A stretch of DNA of 64,000 bases from Tetradesmus obliquus. Taxonomy: Eukaryota > Chlorophyta > Chlorophyceae > Sphaeropleales > Scenedesmaceae. The translations under genes and the position numbers were made by a program. Numbering within the stretch: position 1 is the stretch's first letter; every line of letters starts with the position of its first letter. The stretch lies in contig CP126198.1 of assembly GCA_030272155.1 (NCBI GenBank), positions 5,554,501 through 5,618,500 on the forward strand, in the 5' to 3' direction. The notes beneath the pieces were generated by a model. That model searched no databases and had not been told where the DNA came from. It worked only from the letters and a program-made list of their open reading frames with translations. Shown here in pieces: positions 24,447 to 36,032 of the stretch.

Positions 24447-27442
24447 GACGGCGGCACCGCTGCAGCTGGCGCAGGTATGCTGGCCCTTTCACAGCACAGT
24501 GCAGTCATCATGACAGCAGCAGCACGCTGCAGCAGTCGCCACAGTTGCGCTATGAGCAGCCCTGTGCTGCATGGAGGAGTGTGCAGGCAGTGTACGGCTG
24601 GCGCGCATGTGATCTTGTTCTGTTCCAGCGGCGTGTGCTGCTGCTTGGCCGGCATGCGAGTGTTGTTCACGCTTGCGCGCTTCTTGTGCCTGCAGGCGCG
24701 CCAGCTGCTGCTGCTGCTGCTGCTGCTGGAGACGGCGACAGCGACTATGCTGCAGCAGGTGCAGGTGCGCCGCGATCTCTTATTGTATGTAGCAGCTGAT
24801 ATGACAGCATAGTTTTCGGGAAGATTTTGCAAGTGCTTCCCTGACAGCCTTTGACTTGGACAATGTTTCAGTTCAGCCTATACCGCGCACTGCATCAGTT
24901 TGCTGCTTGTCATGCAAGCGCTTGCTGACATGAGGTGCACAGCAGCAGTAGCAGCAACACCCGGGGTGCTTTGCGTGCCGCAAGGTACCGTGCTAGACAG
25001 GTGTTTTACTGCTTCTGCACCTGCCGCTGCTGTGACTACAGGCGATCATGGCGTGTACGTCACCCCTGCAGAGAGGGACCCCAACACATCCGCCATCATG
25101 GCGGGCTCTGTGTTTCTGCACTTTGCTGTGCTGGGGGCTGTGTACGCCGACTCACCTGCGCGCGCCAAGATGATGTACACTGTAGCGTCCTGGGTTGCTT
25201 ACCTGGTGTGCCCTTTCTGCATCATGGCGGGGACAAAGGTTGATGATGTGGTGCGGTATCTAGGGTATGCGCGTGCGGTGGCCATTGACAGAGGCTGTGG
25301 AGCAGGTAAAACATGCAGCATGGATGATGGCGGCGATGAGCGCTATGTGTCCGAGTTTGTGAACCGCGTGCGCGCTCACGTGGCAGAGGTGTACCGTGCT
25401 GCGGGAGTGCAGCCGCCTGACAACTCCCCCTTCAAGGGGTTGAGCCCTCTGCTCAGGGATGACTTGTACTGGGTCGACGCCAACCGGCTTTGGATCGTGC
25501 CCTTCTGCCACGCATTCTTCCTGGGCGTGTTCAAGGACTTCATGGAGGCCATCTTTGCCAAGGGAGCAGCAGCACGGGTGAGTTGGCTTCATGGCGCTTG
25601 TATGTCCAGCTGCAACATCTAACGCTGCTTCTGGCTGGTGTGTAATCTCGCCAGAGAACAACACCAGTTATTGTTCATTGCTGCAAGTAATCATGCGGTT
25701 GTAAGCCGGGTTGTTGTCAGCAAGCATGCCGTCGCTTGTCAGCACATTGTCTTATTGGGAATCTGGTCTGCAGGGACTCCCTTTACATTAGATGGCTGCA
25801 TGCGCTTTTGCCTTGTGTTCATACTGTCCGCGCCTGTTTTCCTTTTCTGTTGCAGGACAGCAAGGTGCCGCAAGTGACCCGTGACGACAGGCAAATAATC
25901 AAGGGCCGCGGCCTGGGCATTGGCCTGCACCCGTCCTTCAACAGGCGCCTCAGGGATGTGCTGAGCAGCAGCAAGGGATCCTGGCAGATTGAAGACTTTG
26001 CGCGGGCCTTGGAGTGCTTCCTGCCGCTCATGTTCCGTCCGCTGCGCAGCGGCAGTGCCTCTGAGCAGGTGCTGCGGCCGGACATTGTGAAGAAGTGCTT
26101 TGGTCATCTGCGGCGCTTTGGCTTGTTCCACATGACCCACCACTCCTTTGACAGCCAGGGTCAGATGCTGCTAGCAGCTGTTGCAGCGCACGAAGAGCTG
26201 CTGGCCTACGGCAAAGCAGCTGAGGCGGTGAGCCTGCTGTGTTGTATCGCAGTACCTCTCTTGCGGCACAATGTTAGCACGCTGCGCGGTGTCACCCATC
26301 ATGCTGCATGTGTGTTTTTGTTGTGGTGATAACTCGTGTGTCTGCTGCTGTCTCAATCAAAACCCTGCTGTCAGGCTGAACAGGACTGCAATGATCAATG
26401 TCGTGTACACACATGTGTGGGCGAATGCGATCAGAACTCATGTACTGCTGCGCAACACCACTGTTCAAAGAAAATATCCTGGCCTGACCAATCCTCTCAT
26501 ACACCGGTTTATTCTGCATTGTCTGCAGGACCTGTCGGGTGGCAAGCCTAAACCCTATGCACCTTCAACCTCCACCTGCTGGCTTGTCAGCTGCTCATGC
26601 AAGTTGTGCACCACGGCCTGACAGCGCCCCTTGGCGAGTTGTGGATCTAGCGGCTGGTTGGCGGCAAGAAGGGCCGCTCCAAGGGCGGCACCAAGTCAAA
26701 TCCGGAGGTGACGATGATGATTGACGAGCTGGTGACAAGGGCGCTGCGCAGGGCGAGGCTGAAGTACACGCACCTGAACCTGCAGATCTGGCAGGGGCAT
26801 GTGGGTAGGGATGCTCCACTGGGTGTTCCGCGCAGTGTGCTGCGGGCTGAGGGGCACCTCATGGGCGCGCCAAAGCCGTTTGCGGCTGAGGCTTGGGGTT
26901 CTGTGCAGAACCTGGTGAAGGAGAAGCTCAGCATCAACCTGGAGCCAGATGAGTGGCAGCGATGGGATGCCAGGTGGGATGAGGTTGTAGTGCAGCAGTA
27001 CCAGCGTGCAGTGCTGCCAGGGAACCCCTATGCAACAAGCACGCTGTATCCGCTGTCGCGTAGCAGGGACGGCACGTGGGTCATGGTGCCTTACACAGAA
27101 GGAGGTCAAGTGAAGCCGTATGCTGCACGCGTGAAGTACTACCTGCGCTTGTCGCTGCCGGTAGCTGCTGGTGAGCAGGTGTTGCGCTTGGCAATGTGCG
27201 ACTTCCTGCCGTACCGGCGGCCGCTGACGGACCCTGACATTTGTGATCAGGTGCTGTTCAGCACTGTGAGCAGGGACAGCAAGGGCAACATTTTGCAGTC
27301 GTGCTTCAGTGCTGGCCAGAACTACCCTGTTCTGCTGCAGAGCATGGCGGCTCCACTGTTTGTGCACACGTCTGATGAAGGCAAGGACTTAGCATTTGTG
27401 CCGTTCCGCTTCTCAACTGGCGGAGCGGGCCGGCTACGCTAG
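22450..27442 (+). mobile_element. CACTA/EnSpm-type (Tnp2-like) transposase remnant
   Basis: Exons 22450-22761, 22942-23151 and 23383-23630 are open and in phase. They encode a Tnp2/Transposase_21-like region: VSIWNDHSMTNSAFNDTL, then GHTLPKSLYMMKQVLD, then a Cys pair and CKKCG. The next exon (23791-23938) changes frame near 23875, after the motif EGPTEP. Exon 25042-25577 and exon 25856-26227 resemble the later part of Tnp2 proteins. The exon around 26530-27442 changes frame near 26560 and has an in-frame TAG at 26648-26650, where a Glu-like codon would be expected before RLVGGKKG. The final 790 bases are open to the stop at 27442. Two apparent frameshifts and one stop suggest a dead copy of a plain DNA transposon. 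No terminal inverted repeats or target-site duplication were identified. Confidence 0.75.
24007..24775 (+). repeat. Three ~305-bp direct repeats inside the transposase gene
   Basis: Three units begin near 24013, 24320 and 24624. Each has the same intron stretch, a TGCAG acceptor and a CTG-rich exon start encoding a Leu run followed by ETA. The third unit precedes the next recognisable exon at 25042. The pattern matches the exon-edge copies in the host genes. Confidence 0.85.
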
Positions 27443-27518
27443 GTGTGCTTGCAGTGGCTGCATATCAGTGCAGATTATGTCTTGTGTCCCCAGTGGCATA
27501 CAGGATGTGTTGAGCCCA

Positions 27519-27740
27519 GCTTGCACAGCAGCGCGCGCTTGCCTGGTGCGTGAGCGCTCCAGGTTGAGTTTCAAAGCTTGCACGGCAGCGCGTGCTCGCC
27601 TGGTGCGTGAGCGCTGCAGGTTGAGTTTCAAGGCTTGCACGGCAGCGCGTGCTTGCCTGGTGCGTGAGCGCTGCATATTAAGATTCAAGGCTGAAGCTTG
27701 CACAGCAGCGCGTGTTTGCCTGCTGCGCTGCAGGTTGTAA
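27519..27740. repeat. 57-63-bp tandem repeat, about four copies
   Basis: Units begin at 27519, 27576, 27633 and 27696, the last incomplete. They lie about 75 bases after the transposase stop. No function is evident. Confidence 0.9.
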
Positions 27741-28380
27741 AGGGTGACTTTGCATTTAAGTTGTATTGTCCGGCCTAGGGGGTTTTGCCTGCTCTGTATG
27801 TATCAGGCCATCCGTGTGACAGATATACTACCAGCCGTGTCAACATGCATGTTGAGGCCCCTGTGTTGCAGCACCACACTACGTGCAGCCGCTCCTGTGG
27901 GGCGCGGGGCCGATGGCAACGTTGCTATGGCTTGAATGGTAACATGATTAGATTATTACCTCACTAGGTTCAGTAAGGCATGCCTACTGCGCAGCTGGTC
28001 CACCTGTAGTTACCATGCCAATGCCAACGACTATGCCAAGTGCCAGGAATGTGATTGCTCCCTACCGTGACGCTGCGTATTGCTAATAGCTGCGTAGTCC
28101 GGAGTAAAAGGCTGGGCCAAAGTGTTGTACAACCACAATGTAGCCGTGCAGTAGTACCAGCAGCCTTCAACAAAGTGTGAAGCAAGCAGCCAAAACAATT
28201 GTGCAAAGACAAGGCAGTTGTCAGTAGTACTTGTACGCAGTACAACGCCACACGTGCAGCATGTTGAGCCTGTTACATGCAAGGGTATGTAGCTGCTGCA
28301 AATGCATCAGCACATGCGGCGACCGCGTCCTCAGCAGGCTGCTTGTGAGCTGCGAGCATATCTACACGTGCGCATGGTAG
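27741..28380. other. Spacer without recognisable features
   Basis: No coding exon, RNA gene or clear repeat was recognised. Confidence 0.4.
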
Positions 28381-28500
28381 AAGGTGTGAAGGCGCATGGG
28401 GTATCCTCATCGTCACACACACCCCCTCCCTTAACTTATGCGGGTGGCGAGTTTTAACACACCACGCGTAGCTCATTCATTCATTCATTCATTCATACAC
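28381..28500. repeat. Inverted copy of the ~350-bp satellite segment
   Basis: This stretch is the reverse complement, with changes, of the segment at about 28665-28765 and its direct repeats. It ends in a short run of CATT tetramers. With the copies to its right it can form a long fold-back. Confidence 0.75.
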
Positions 28501-28599
28501 GTGCGCTTGCCCTTCCATGCGTTTTACATCAAATGTGCGTAGAACTTCTACCTTGTAACACACCCAAACACGCGCACACACAAACACAGGGCTGCACAG

Positions 28600-29560
28600 A
28601 AGCGCAAGACACTGTGCCGCAGGCTGCGGCTCAACCTGGCGCCATTGCTGCCATTTAGCAGCTGAATTAATGAATGTGCTACGCGTGGTGTGATCACACT
28701 CAACACCCGCGCAAGCAAAGGCAGGGGACGTTTATGGCGATGAGGACACCTCATGCGCCTCCACGCCTCCTCCCTTTCCCAGCAGCTGCCCAAACAGCTG
28801 CGCACACAGTGCAGATGCTGTTCTGCCAGCGGTGAGCAGCAATGATTTATTGCTGCTGTGTATGGGGCGCCAGCGCACACTGGCCACCTGCTTGCAGGCA
28901 CACACATGCCCCAGCTTGCTCCAGCTGCGCTGCGCTGCCTGGCCACCGTCACAGCAGCGCAAGACACCTGCGGCTCAACCTGGCGCCATTGCCTGCAACC
29001 CAGCAGCCGAATGAACGAATGTGCTACGCGTGGGGTGATCACACTCAACACCCGCGCAAGCAAAGGCAGGGGACGTTTATGGCGATGAGGATACCTCATG
29101 CGCCTCCACGCCTCCTCCCTTTCCCAGCAGCTGCCCAAACAGCTGCGCACACAGTGCCGATGCTGTTCTGCCAGCGGTGAGCAGCAATGATTGATTGCTG
29201 CTGTGTATGGGGCGCCAGCGCAAACTGGCCACCTGCTTGCAGGCACACACATGCCCCAGCTTGCTCCGGCTGCGCTGCGCTGCCTGGCCAGGCCATGGCC
29301 ACTGTCACAGCAGCGCAAAACGCCTGCGGCGCAACCTGGTGTCATTGACTGCACCCCAGCAGCTCAATGAATGACTAGCTACGGGTTGTGTGTTCACACT
29401 CAACACCCGCATAACTCAAGGAAGGGAGTGTGTGTAGCGATATCGCATCATTGATGAGGACACCTCATGCGCCTCCATGCCTCCTACCATACCCAGCAGC
29501 TGCCCAAACAGCTGCGCACACAGTGTCTTTGCTCCTGTGAAGCAGGGCTGCCATTTAATT
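28600..29560. repeat. ~350-bp tandem satellite, about three copies
   Basis: A marker segment recurs at 28701, 29046 and 29401, giving periods of 345 and 355 bp. The first two units are nearly identical over more than 300 bp; the third is partial and diverged. Long reverse-strand open frames across it reflect the repetition and do not look like a gene. Confidence 0.9.
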
Positions 29561-30247
29561 TCCGGTTGGGAAGCCATGCAGGGTGTGCGCAGCTGTGCAC
29601 CCATTTCCTGCCCATCATGGGCAGTGCACGTGATCGCATGAGGGTACTCTGGCATTGTGCGCTTCCCTTTCATGCATATGATACCCTCTTTCTCTCAGTC
29701 ACCGCTTACTATGTCATCGGCTTGCTGTTGGTATGCAGCCATACAAGCCGACGGGCTGCGGCCTGGGATACCTTTGGTTTGACTGAACTGTGTGAACACG
29801 TCAAGACTCAAGGCTCTGGAGCTGCTCTTGTGCATCCCATTGTCGCGTCTGCTGCTGCTGCCTGCAATGTTTGGAGGTGTTGACGTATATTAGACTGCAC
29901 AGAAGCAGCAGTTTGATCTGCTGGATCTCTGGAGAGATGTCAGCAATGCAAGAGCAACGCAGGTACCTGCACCGGTGCAGCCCCTGATAAAAGTATCAGG
30001 TGGGTAAACCAATGAGCATCAAAATCAAAGTAGACTGATGTTATAATTTCATTTTCATGTTGGTGAGCTAGCAATCACATAGTCTAAATGGCACTGCTGG
30101 CCCAGATGTTATGTAACAGCTGCAGCTGCGTCGTTCAAACCACAGATCAAGATGACAAGTGATCCATCACTAACTTCGACCAAAGCGCTCGACGCTTTGC
30201 CCTCCCGTGTTATGCTTTGTAGATGGGTTTGAAATGATCGGCTGAAC
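29561..30247. other. Spacer and presumed promoter of the next gene
   Basis: No gene recognised. Base composition is less GC-rich near 30000-30250, just before the start codon at 30248. Confidence 0.4.
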
Positions 30248-33200
30248 ATGGCAGCAACTCATGATGATCACTTGGACGCCATTGTGTTTGACATCGACGG
30301 CCACAAGCTTCTTAAAATCGCATGGGTCTATGATGAGAACGATGACCTAGACACAGTTTGTGAGGAGGTGTGGGGCGAGATCAAGAAGGCAACACGCGCA
30401 GCAAGTGAGGACGACCTCCAGATCAGCACAGCCAAGGGGGCGATACGCCTGCGCAGATGCCTGCAGAAGGCGCTGCAGGGCAATGCAGCAGTATTTTCCA
30501 CAGTAGACGATGGGCAGCTGATGCTCAAGGTGGAGGTGCTAGGCAAGGTGGCAGGGAAGGGGAGGGCCACAGGTAAAGCAGCTGGATGTGCAGGCAGGAT
30601 GCCTGAGGCAGCTGCACCACTTACCCAAGCTCAACGCCCCAAGCAGCAGCACAGGGCCACGCACATCCATGTTCATATGTCACCTAAGCTGGTGCTATGC
30701 ACTGCAGGTGCCAGCAGGGCCAGGAGCACAGGCAGGAGTATGGCCAGGCAGGCCAGCAGCAGCAGCGCAGCAGCAATGTCAAGCAAGCTGCTTTCAAGAG
30801 TGTTTGTCATGTGGCCGAAGCACACACAGACTGTGCTGGTACGAACATGCACATACACAGCTCTGGATATGGCACACTATGTTCGGTCACAGAACAGTTA
30901 GAGCAAATGCATTTGCGCGTGCTTCCCAGCTCAAAGCGCGCATGCTGCAGCACTCAGCAGCTTCAAGCAACAGCACCTGCAAACAACAGCAACTGCAAGA
31001 GCTGTGTCGTTGTTGCGCTTCACCTTGCGCAGTATGCTGCTTTTGCCCGCAGCAATTATGCGTGCACTGTATGCATACGTGCAGTGACGCTGTGTTGTGC
31101 GTGTGCAGGCGTTCATGACCACAAGCAACGGCAACCCAGATCTGGACGACATGGGCAACCCCAAGGTGGACCACCTGAACAGCTGCTACAAGGGGCAGTG
31201 CATCAAGGTGTCCGAGAAGGACCTGGTGTGGGAGCCGCTGCGCCTGGCCATTGTCCAGGTGATGGAGGACGTGTTCGGCGTGAGCACCCAAGATGCTGCA
31301 GAGAAGATCAGAAAGTGAGTGGCAGCATGCTTTCCAGAGGAAGGCCATTGTGTTACAGTTGTCCTTCTATAGCTTTGTAGCTCTTGCATCAGTCAAAGTC
31401 TTGTGATCAGATGCACAAGTGCACCAGAGAGCAAGGAGGGGCGGTTGCTGACTTAGAGGCTGCGACCGTTTTTGTAGCCGATGACCACACAACGTTGCAC
31501 TTGAGAACCTGCAATCACCAAGAAAAAATGTCGGATGCTACAGTTGCTGCCACCTCCCTTGCTGCCGCAGGAAAGCCTCCCAGCAGGCCAAGACCATTGA
31601 GCACGCCCATGCAGCGGCTGATGCTGCCAAGACAGCAGCTATTGCGGAGATGTTGAGGGCAGCAGAACATGGCAGCATGGGCGCAGAGGCAGCAGACGAG
31701 ATCAGCGAAGCAGTGGAGGCAGCAGTGGCTGCTGCAGTGCCAGCCACCGTCACAAAGCGCAAAGATCTCGCGGCAGCTGAAGCAGCAGCAGATGCCTGGA
31801 AAGAGAGCTTCTGGGAGCTGTACGAGCGACGGCACGAGCAGCCTGCGCCACTGCCAGAGCAGCTGCTGCCGTTCGCAAAGCTCGCGGACAAGGCAGCTGA
31901 GCGGCGCGCAGCGACAGCACAGGGTGTCACAGATGAGGAGTTCGCACGCGCCCTGGGCGAGACTGCAGAGCTGGCCAGCCAACAGCCTGCACCTGGCAGC
32001 CTGGTCGCCCGCTGGTTCCCAGATCAGGTGAAATGACAAACACATTGTCAAGACAGCAGCATTTTGGAAGTGTCTTTAGCTCTGTGATGGTGAAGTGCTT
32101 TCGTAATAGCATCTGCTGGTGTATGAAGTGCAAGTGCTGGTTGGCCAGATGCACTGAAAGTATTTCAAATATCAACCACAATCAGGGCACATAAGCGTAT
32201 CGTGCTCTACCGCATGTATGATCTATCTTGCTGCACCGCTGCAGGCTCTGGGCGGCGCTGCAGATGTCCCAAGGCACAGCGCTGGAGCAGCAACAGCAGG
32301 GCACGAAAAGGTGGGCTACACAGTTGTGCAGAGTCATGCAAGGCAGCATGGGTGGTGTGTGCCAAAGGCGCCACACATTCAACATTGCTCTGACAGCAGC
32401 AACAGCGGCAACAGCGAAAGCAGCTACCAAACATGCTTGATGCTATTGTTTCTTGTGTGAGATGTGTCTGGCTGATACCGGCAGCAAGATATAATCTGCC
32501 ACAGCGCAAGCTTAAGGCTCAGCAAGCTTATTGACTGTTGATGTGCACAGCTGCTGAGCTTGCTCTTCTGCTTGTGTTTTTGTCTGCATGTGGCACGCGT
32601 TCATTTTTTGCTGTGTACCTACAGACAGCAGACACAGCTGCTGGCGGCACCGCAGGAGCGGAGCAGCACCGGGTGAGTGACACCATCCTTCTGCTGCAGT
32701 GACGGCCTATGCAATGATACATCTTCCTGCAGACTGCAGCAGCACAATCACAACTGCAATTGTGTATTTCGACAGGCGGTAAGAAGTGGTGTTTTTTTCG
32801 GTTGGAACCAGCATGGATGTTGGGGGGCATTAGTACAGCAACAGTGCAGAATGCAGCAACAACATCATCAGCTGCTGTGCATTTTATATGAAAACTTCAG
32901 AAAAATGCTGATGCTTCATTTGCACTCGTTTGTTTTGTTGTTGCCACACCAATGCAGGCACCCTCACAGTCCGGAGATGGCTCCGCAGGCAGCACTGGAG
33001 CAACAGGAGAGCGGCAGGTGGGTGACAGCACGGTTATTGCAGGGGTTGTGAGACTGATGTGGGACAGGGACGGCATATACAATGCCGTAAAGTTCATGAC
33101 CACTGGTTATTTGTCTGCGCAGCAAAGCCTTGAAGGCAAGCACTCGCATACAGTCGTTTATGTATGTTTTCATGTGTTTGTGATTTAAACTTGTGCCGTA

Positions 33201-34908
33201 AATGATTCCCTGCTGCAGGCACCTGGCAACCGCGCGCCCAGCGCAGCAGCTCAGCAGCGCCAGCCTGGCTGTCAGGCGAGCATGGATGGCAGCATGCAGT
33301 GCTCAGGCGGCGGCATGCCCTCGGCGCCAGGGGGGGTTACGCTTGGCGAGGCGCAACCGGTAGGCAGGCTCAGCATTGCTAGTGTTGGCGACGGCAGCAT
33401 GGCTGTTCGGGGGGCACAGGAGGCAGATGGACAAGATAGCCCTTTGAATGCTGCGGTCGAGAACTGGTTGCGTCAGCAGCAGCAGCAGGAGCAGCAGCAG
33501 CAGGAGCAGCAGGAGCAGGAGCACTTGCAGCAGCAACAGCAGCAGGAGCAGGAGCACTCCCAGCAGCAGCAGAGGCCGCAGCAGCAGGCTCCAGCAATGC
33601 AAACAGTCAGCGGTGCACCTCAGCAGCTGCTGCGCAGCGGCAATGTACAGTTGCCAGCGCAGCTGCAGCAGTTGAGCCAGCAGCAACGCCTGCAGGGGCA
33701 GCAGCAGCAGCAGCATGATGAGACGCAGAGCCTCGACAGCGCTGTGGCTGCTGGGGTAGGCAGCCACGCCTCCAGCACAGCACACAGCAGGCGTGCTGTG
33801 CATGACCAGCACCCACGGTCTGCAGCTGCACCTGCCGCAGCTAGTGCAGCTGGTGCTGGCAAGGGCTCACCTGGCGGTGCTGCTTGGAAGAACCTGAACA
33901 AGCTGCTAGGCGCGCATCACGTGCCTCCAGAGTTGGTGCAGGAGATTGGACTGGCCAGGGTGAGCTGTCTGGTGACACTTGATTCAGCATTATGCTTTTG
34001 AAATTTCTAATCTTTTCTTTCTCTGGTGTGCCGTCCAGGTTTCCTGTGAGTCTGCAGAAAGCACCGAAACAGGCGCAGTCACCTTTGTCTCTTCAACTTG
34101 AAATTCCCACACGGCGCATGCAGCTACATGGTGGTTTGGAACATATGACACTGCTCTGGTAAGTCATTGCGTCCTGACTGCAAAGGATAGGCGTGACAAC
34201 AATCGATGGCAGCCAAATGACCACGCGTTGCAATATCAACACTGCACACTTACTGTTGCTGTACAGGTCCAAGTTTTACATAGCGTCTCTGACAGACATG
34301 CATACACTGCCATCAGTGCTGCTGCGACTGTTGTCCCGCTGCACTTGCAGGAACACATGTCAAGTGCACAGCATTTTTTCATTGAGTCCCCCTGAGCAGC
34401 CTCTGACGTATGTGCATGCATCTGCTGTTGTAAATGCTGTTTGCAGAAAGGCGTGGTTGGAGCTATGCAGGCCGGAGACCGCCCAACCGTTGACCAGCTA
34501 CGCAGGGATGCCACAAAGAGCTTGCTGGCTTTCCTGCCAACTGCAGCGAGCAAGGTAGCTGAAAAGCACGGCAAAGACCACGACGGGGACAAGGCTGCAG
34601 CGAAGCGCCTGAGGAGGAAGCGCAGGGCTGAAGCAGCAGGCAAGAAGGGTGCCGACAGCGGCGCAGGTGGGGCGGCAGGCGGCAGCAGGCAGCAGCGTCA
34701 GAAGCGGCAGCCGCCAAAGCGCAAGAAGCAGGAGTCTGAGGAGTCAGAAGAGGAGGCAGACAGCGACAGCAGCAGGGACGAGGACGAGGCTGCAGGCAAC
34801 AGCGATGACATGGATGATGATGCAGCAGCAGCAGCAGCAGCAACGAATGGCAGGAGCAGGAGGGCAGGGGCAGGTAGGAAGCAGAGATTGGAAGAGTATG
34901 AGAGGTAG
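30248..34908 (+). CDS. Unrecognised multi-exon protein, Gln/Ala-rich with charged tail
   Basis: Proposed exons: 30248-30572, 30708 to about 30803 (donor uncertain), 31109-31314, 31571-32027, 32245-32310, 32625-32672, 32958-33017, 33219-33959, 34447-34908; apart from exon 2 the phases agree. No family is recognised. The N-terminus (IVFDIDGHKLLKIAWVYDEN) is a compact mixed alpha/beta-looking segment of about 105 residues. Exon 3 contains LVWEPLRLAIVQVMEDVFGV. Exon 4 is mostly helical and Ala/Glu-rich. Exon 8 has long Gln/Glu runs. The last exon is rich in Lys/Arg, then Ser/Glu/Asp, and suggests a nuclear protein (inference). It lies about 2.8 kb from the transposase remnant, so a transposon origin is possible but unsupported. 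The start at 30248 is the first ATG of an open exon. Confidence 0.55.
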
Positions 34909-35279
34909 GGACAGGGCATGCTGAGGGAAGGCCCACCACGTTAACCTGTTGGTGTTGACGTGAGTGTGTATTTCATACAATGGTGTGAGCAGTGGTGTTC
35001 AGCGGTTGTGTATTTTTGATAGCAGAAGATGCTGCTGAGCATCAAAGCACTGCATCAGCATTTGTCTTTGTGCATGATGCGTTTGCTGTTTGGTGTTTAC
35101 AGTCGTGTCCTGCAAGCCTTCACATGCATGCACATTGTGCAGTGACAGCAGGCAGTGGCCAGTCACCAGTGCCGAGGGCGACCACCATCGAGGTGTTCTT
35201 GACTGCAGCTTTACTGTGGCGTCGAGATACGCATATAGTGCTTTTGTTACAGCTTTTCTGGTGCTGCAACACGTGTCCA
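34909..35279. other. 3' flank of unrecognised gene
   Basis: Presumed 3' UTR and spacer. Nothing recognised. Confidence 0.4.
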
Positions 35280-35420
35280 GTTGCACGTCCAGTGCTCGTC
35301 CAGTTTGACGTCCAGTCTGCCTCCTCGACGTCCAGTGCACAACTGGACGTGCTCACGTCCAGTCCCAACTTGACGAGCCACATGTCACGTCCAGTTGCAT
35401 GATGTGCAACTGGACGTGCC
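35280..35420. repeat. Cluster of ACGTCCAG octamers with two perfect hairpins
   Basis: Within about 140 bp the core CGTCCAG or its complement occurs about nine times in both orientations. Bases 35386-35399 pair perfectly with 35405-35418 (14-bp stem, 5-base loop). A second 9-bp stem is centred near 35340. There is no coding content. Confidence 0.85.
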
Positions 35421-35792
35421 TTGACTTGCATCTTGATTGTCTGGTGATCAAAGTGCAAGTGCCATGGCATTCCAGTTCGCCCAAAAGTGTACAGACACAG
35501 CTAAGCGAAATCGGGTAACGTTACCACATAGTAGAGTTGGTAATGAGGTGATTTCTTAGCGAAAACAAGGCGTAAAGCCTCGCTTTCAACGGCTTTGGAC
35601 TCGCAGTGTTTAGGTCGATCCAATGGTGTCGTTTGCAGCGATCGAGGCTCAATAGCCAGTGTAATATAGAAATAGTAGGTTTCATTACCAGGATATGAAC
35701 GGGTAACATCACCAGTTCCTTAGCTGTACAGTTTTTCGGGTATTGGAATGCCATGGCTGTGAAAGCCCTGCCAAGCATACCAGAACACCCAC
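35421..35792. other. Spacer where the rest of the BTB gene would lie
   Basis: On the minus strand this follows the BTB exon's donor site. No BTB remainder or BACK-type exon was recognised between here and the end of the neighbouring gene at 34908. Confidence 0.5.
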
Positions 35793-36032
35793 CTGCTGCA
35801 CCTTGAAGTACTCGCTGGTGTTCAAAATGAAGTTGTGAGCAGGGAAAATGGACAGCTGCAAGTAATTGACTGGAAAGCTGTCTGGTGCAGCTGCTGCTGC
35901 TGTTCTGGCCCGCTTGGGCTTGGGAGGTGCAGCGCCATCGTCTGGGCCTTCTGTGCACCTGATCACGAGAGTGACATCTGCTCGAACATTATCCAGTAGT
36001 TCTTGCCTGAAGTATTGTGCAAAAACAGCCAT
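35793..36032 (-). pseudogene. Solitary BTB-domain first exon
   Basis: Read on the minus strand, an 80-codon exon begins with ATG and ends at a GTGGGT donor. It encodes the start of a BTB/POZ domain (NVRADVTLVIR, a KPKRARTAAAAA linker, FPAHNFILNTSEYFKVQ). The exon has exactly the length, phase and linker of exon 1 of the BTB gene at 61045, so the two are paralogues. The remaining exons are absent from the 880 bases before the convergent neighbour. It is probably a truncated gene copy; a short expressed product cannot be excluded. Confidence 0.75.

Noticed and set aside
26648-26650. In-frame TAG in the transposase read as a sense codon
   Set aside because: TAG is reassigned in some green algal mitochondria, but this is nuclear-type spliced DNA where other genes use standard stops, and the same gene also has frame changes.
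28548-29354. 268-codon minus-strand open frame
   Set aside because: It spans the 350-bp satellite and its protein simply repeats itself with the unit; no family similarity.
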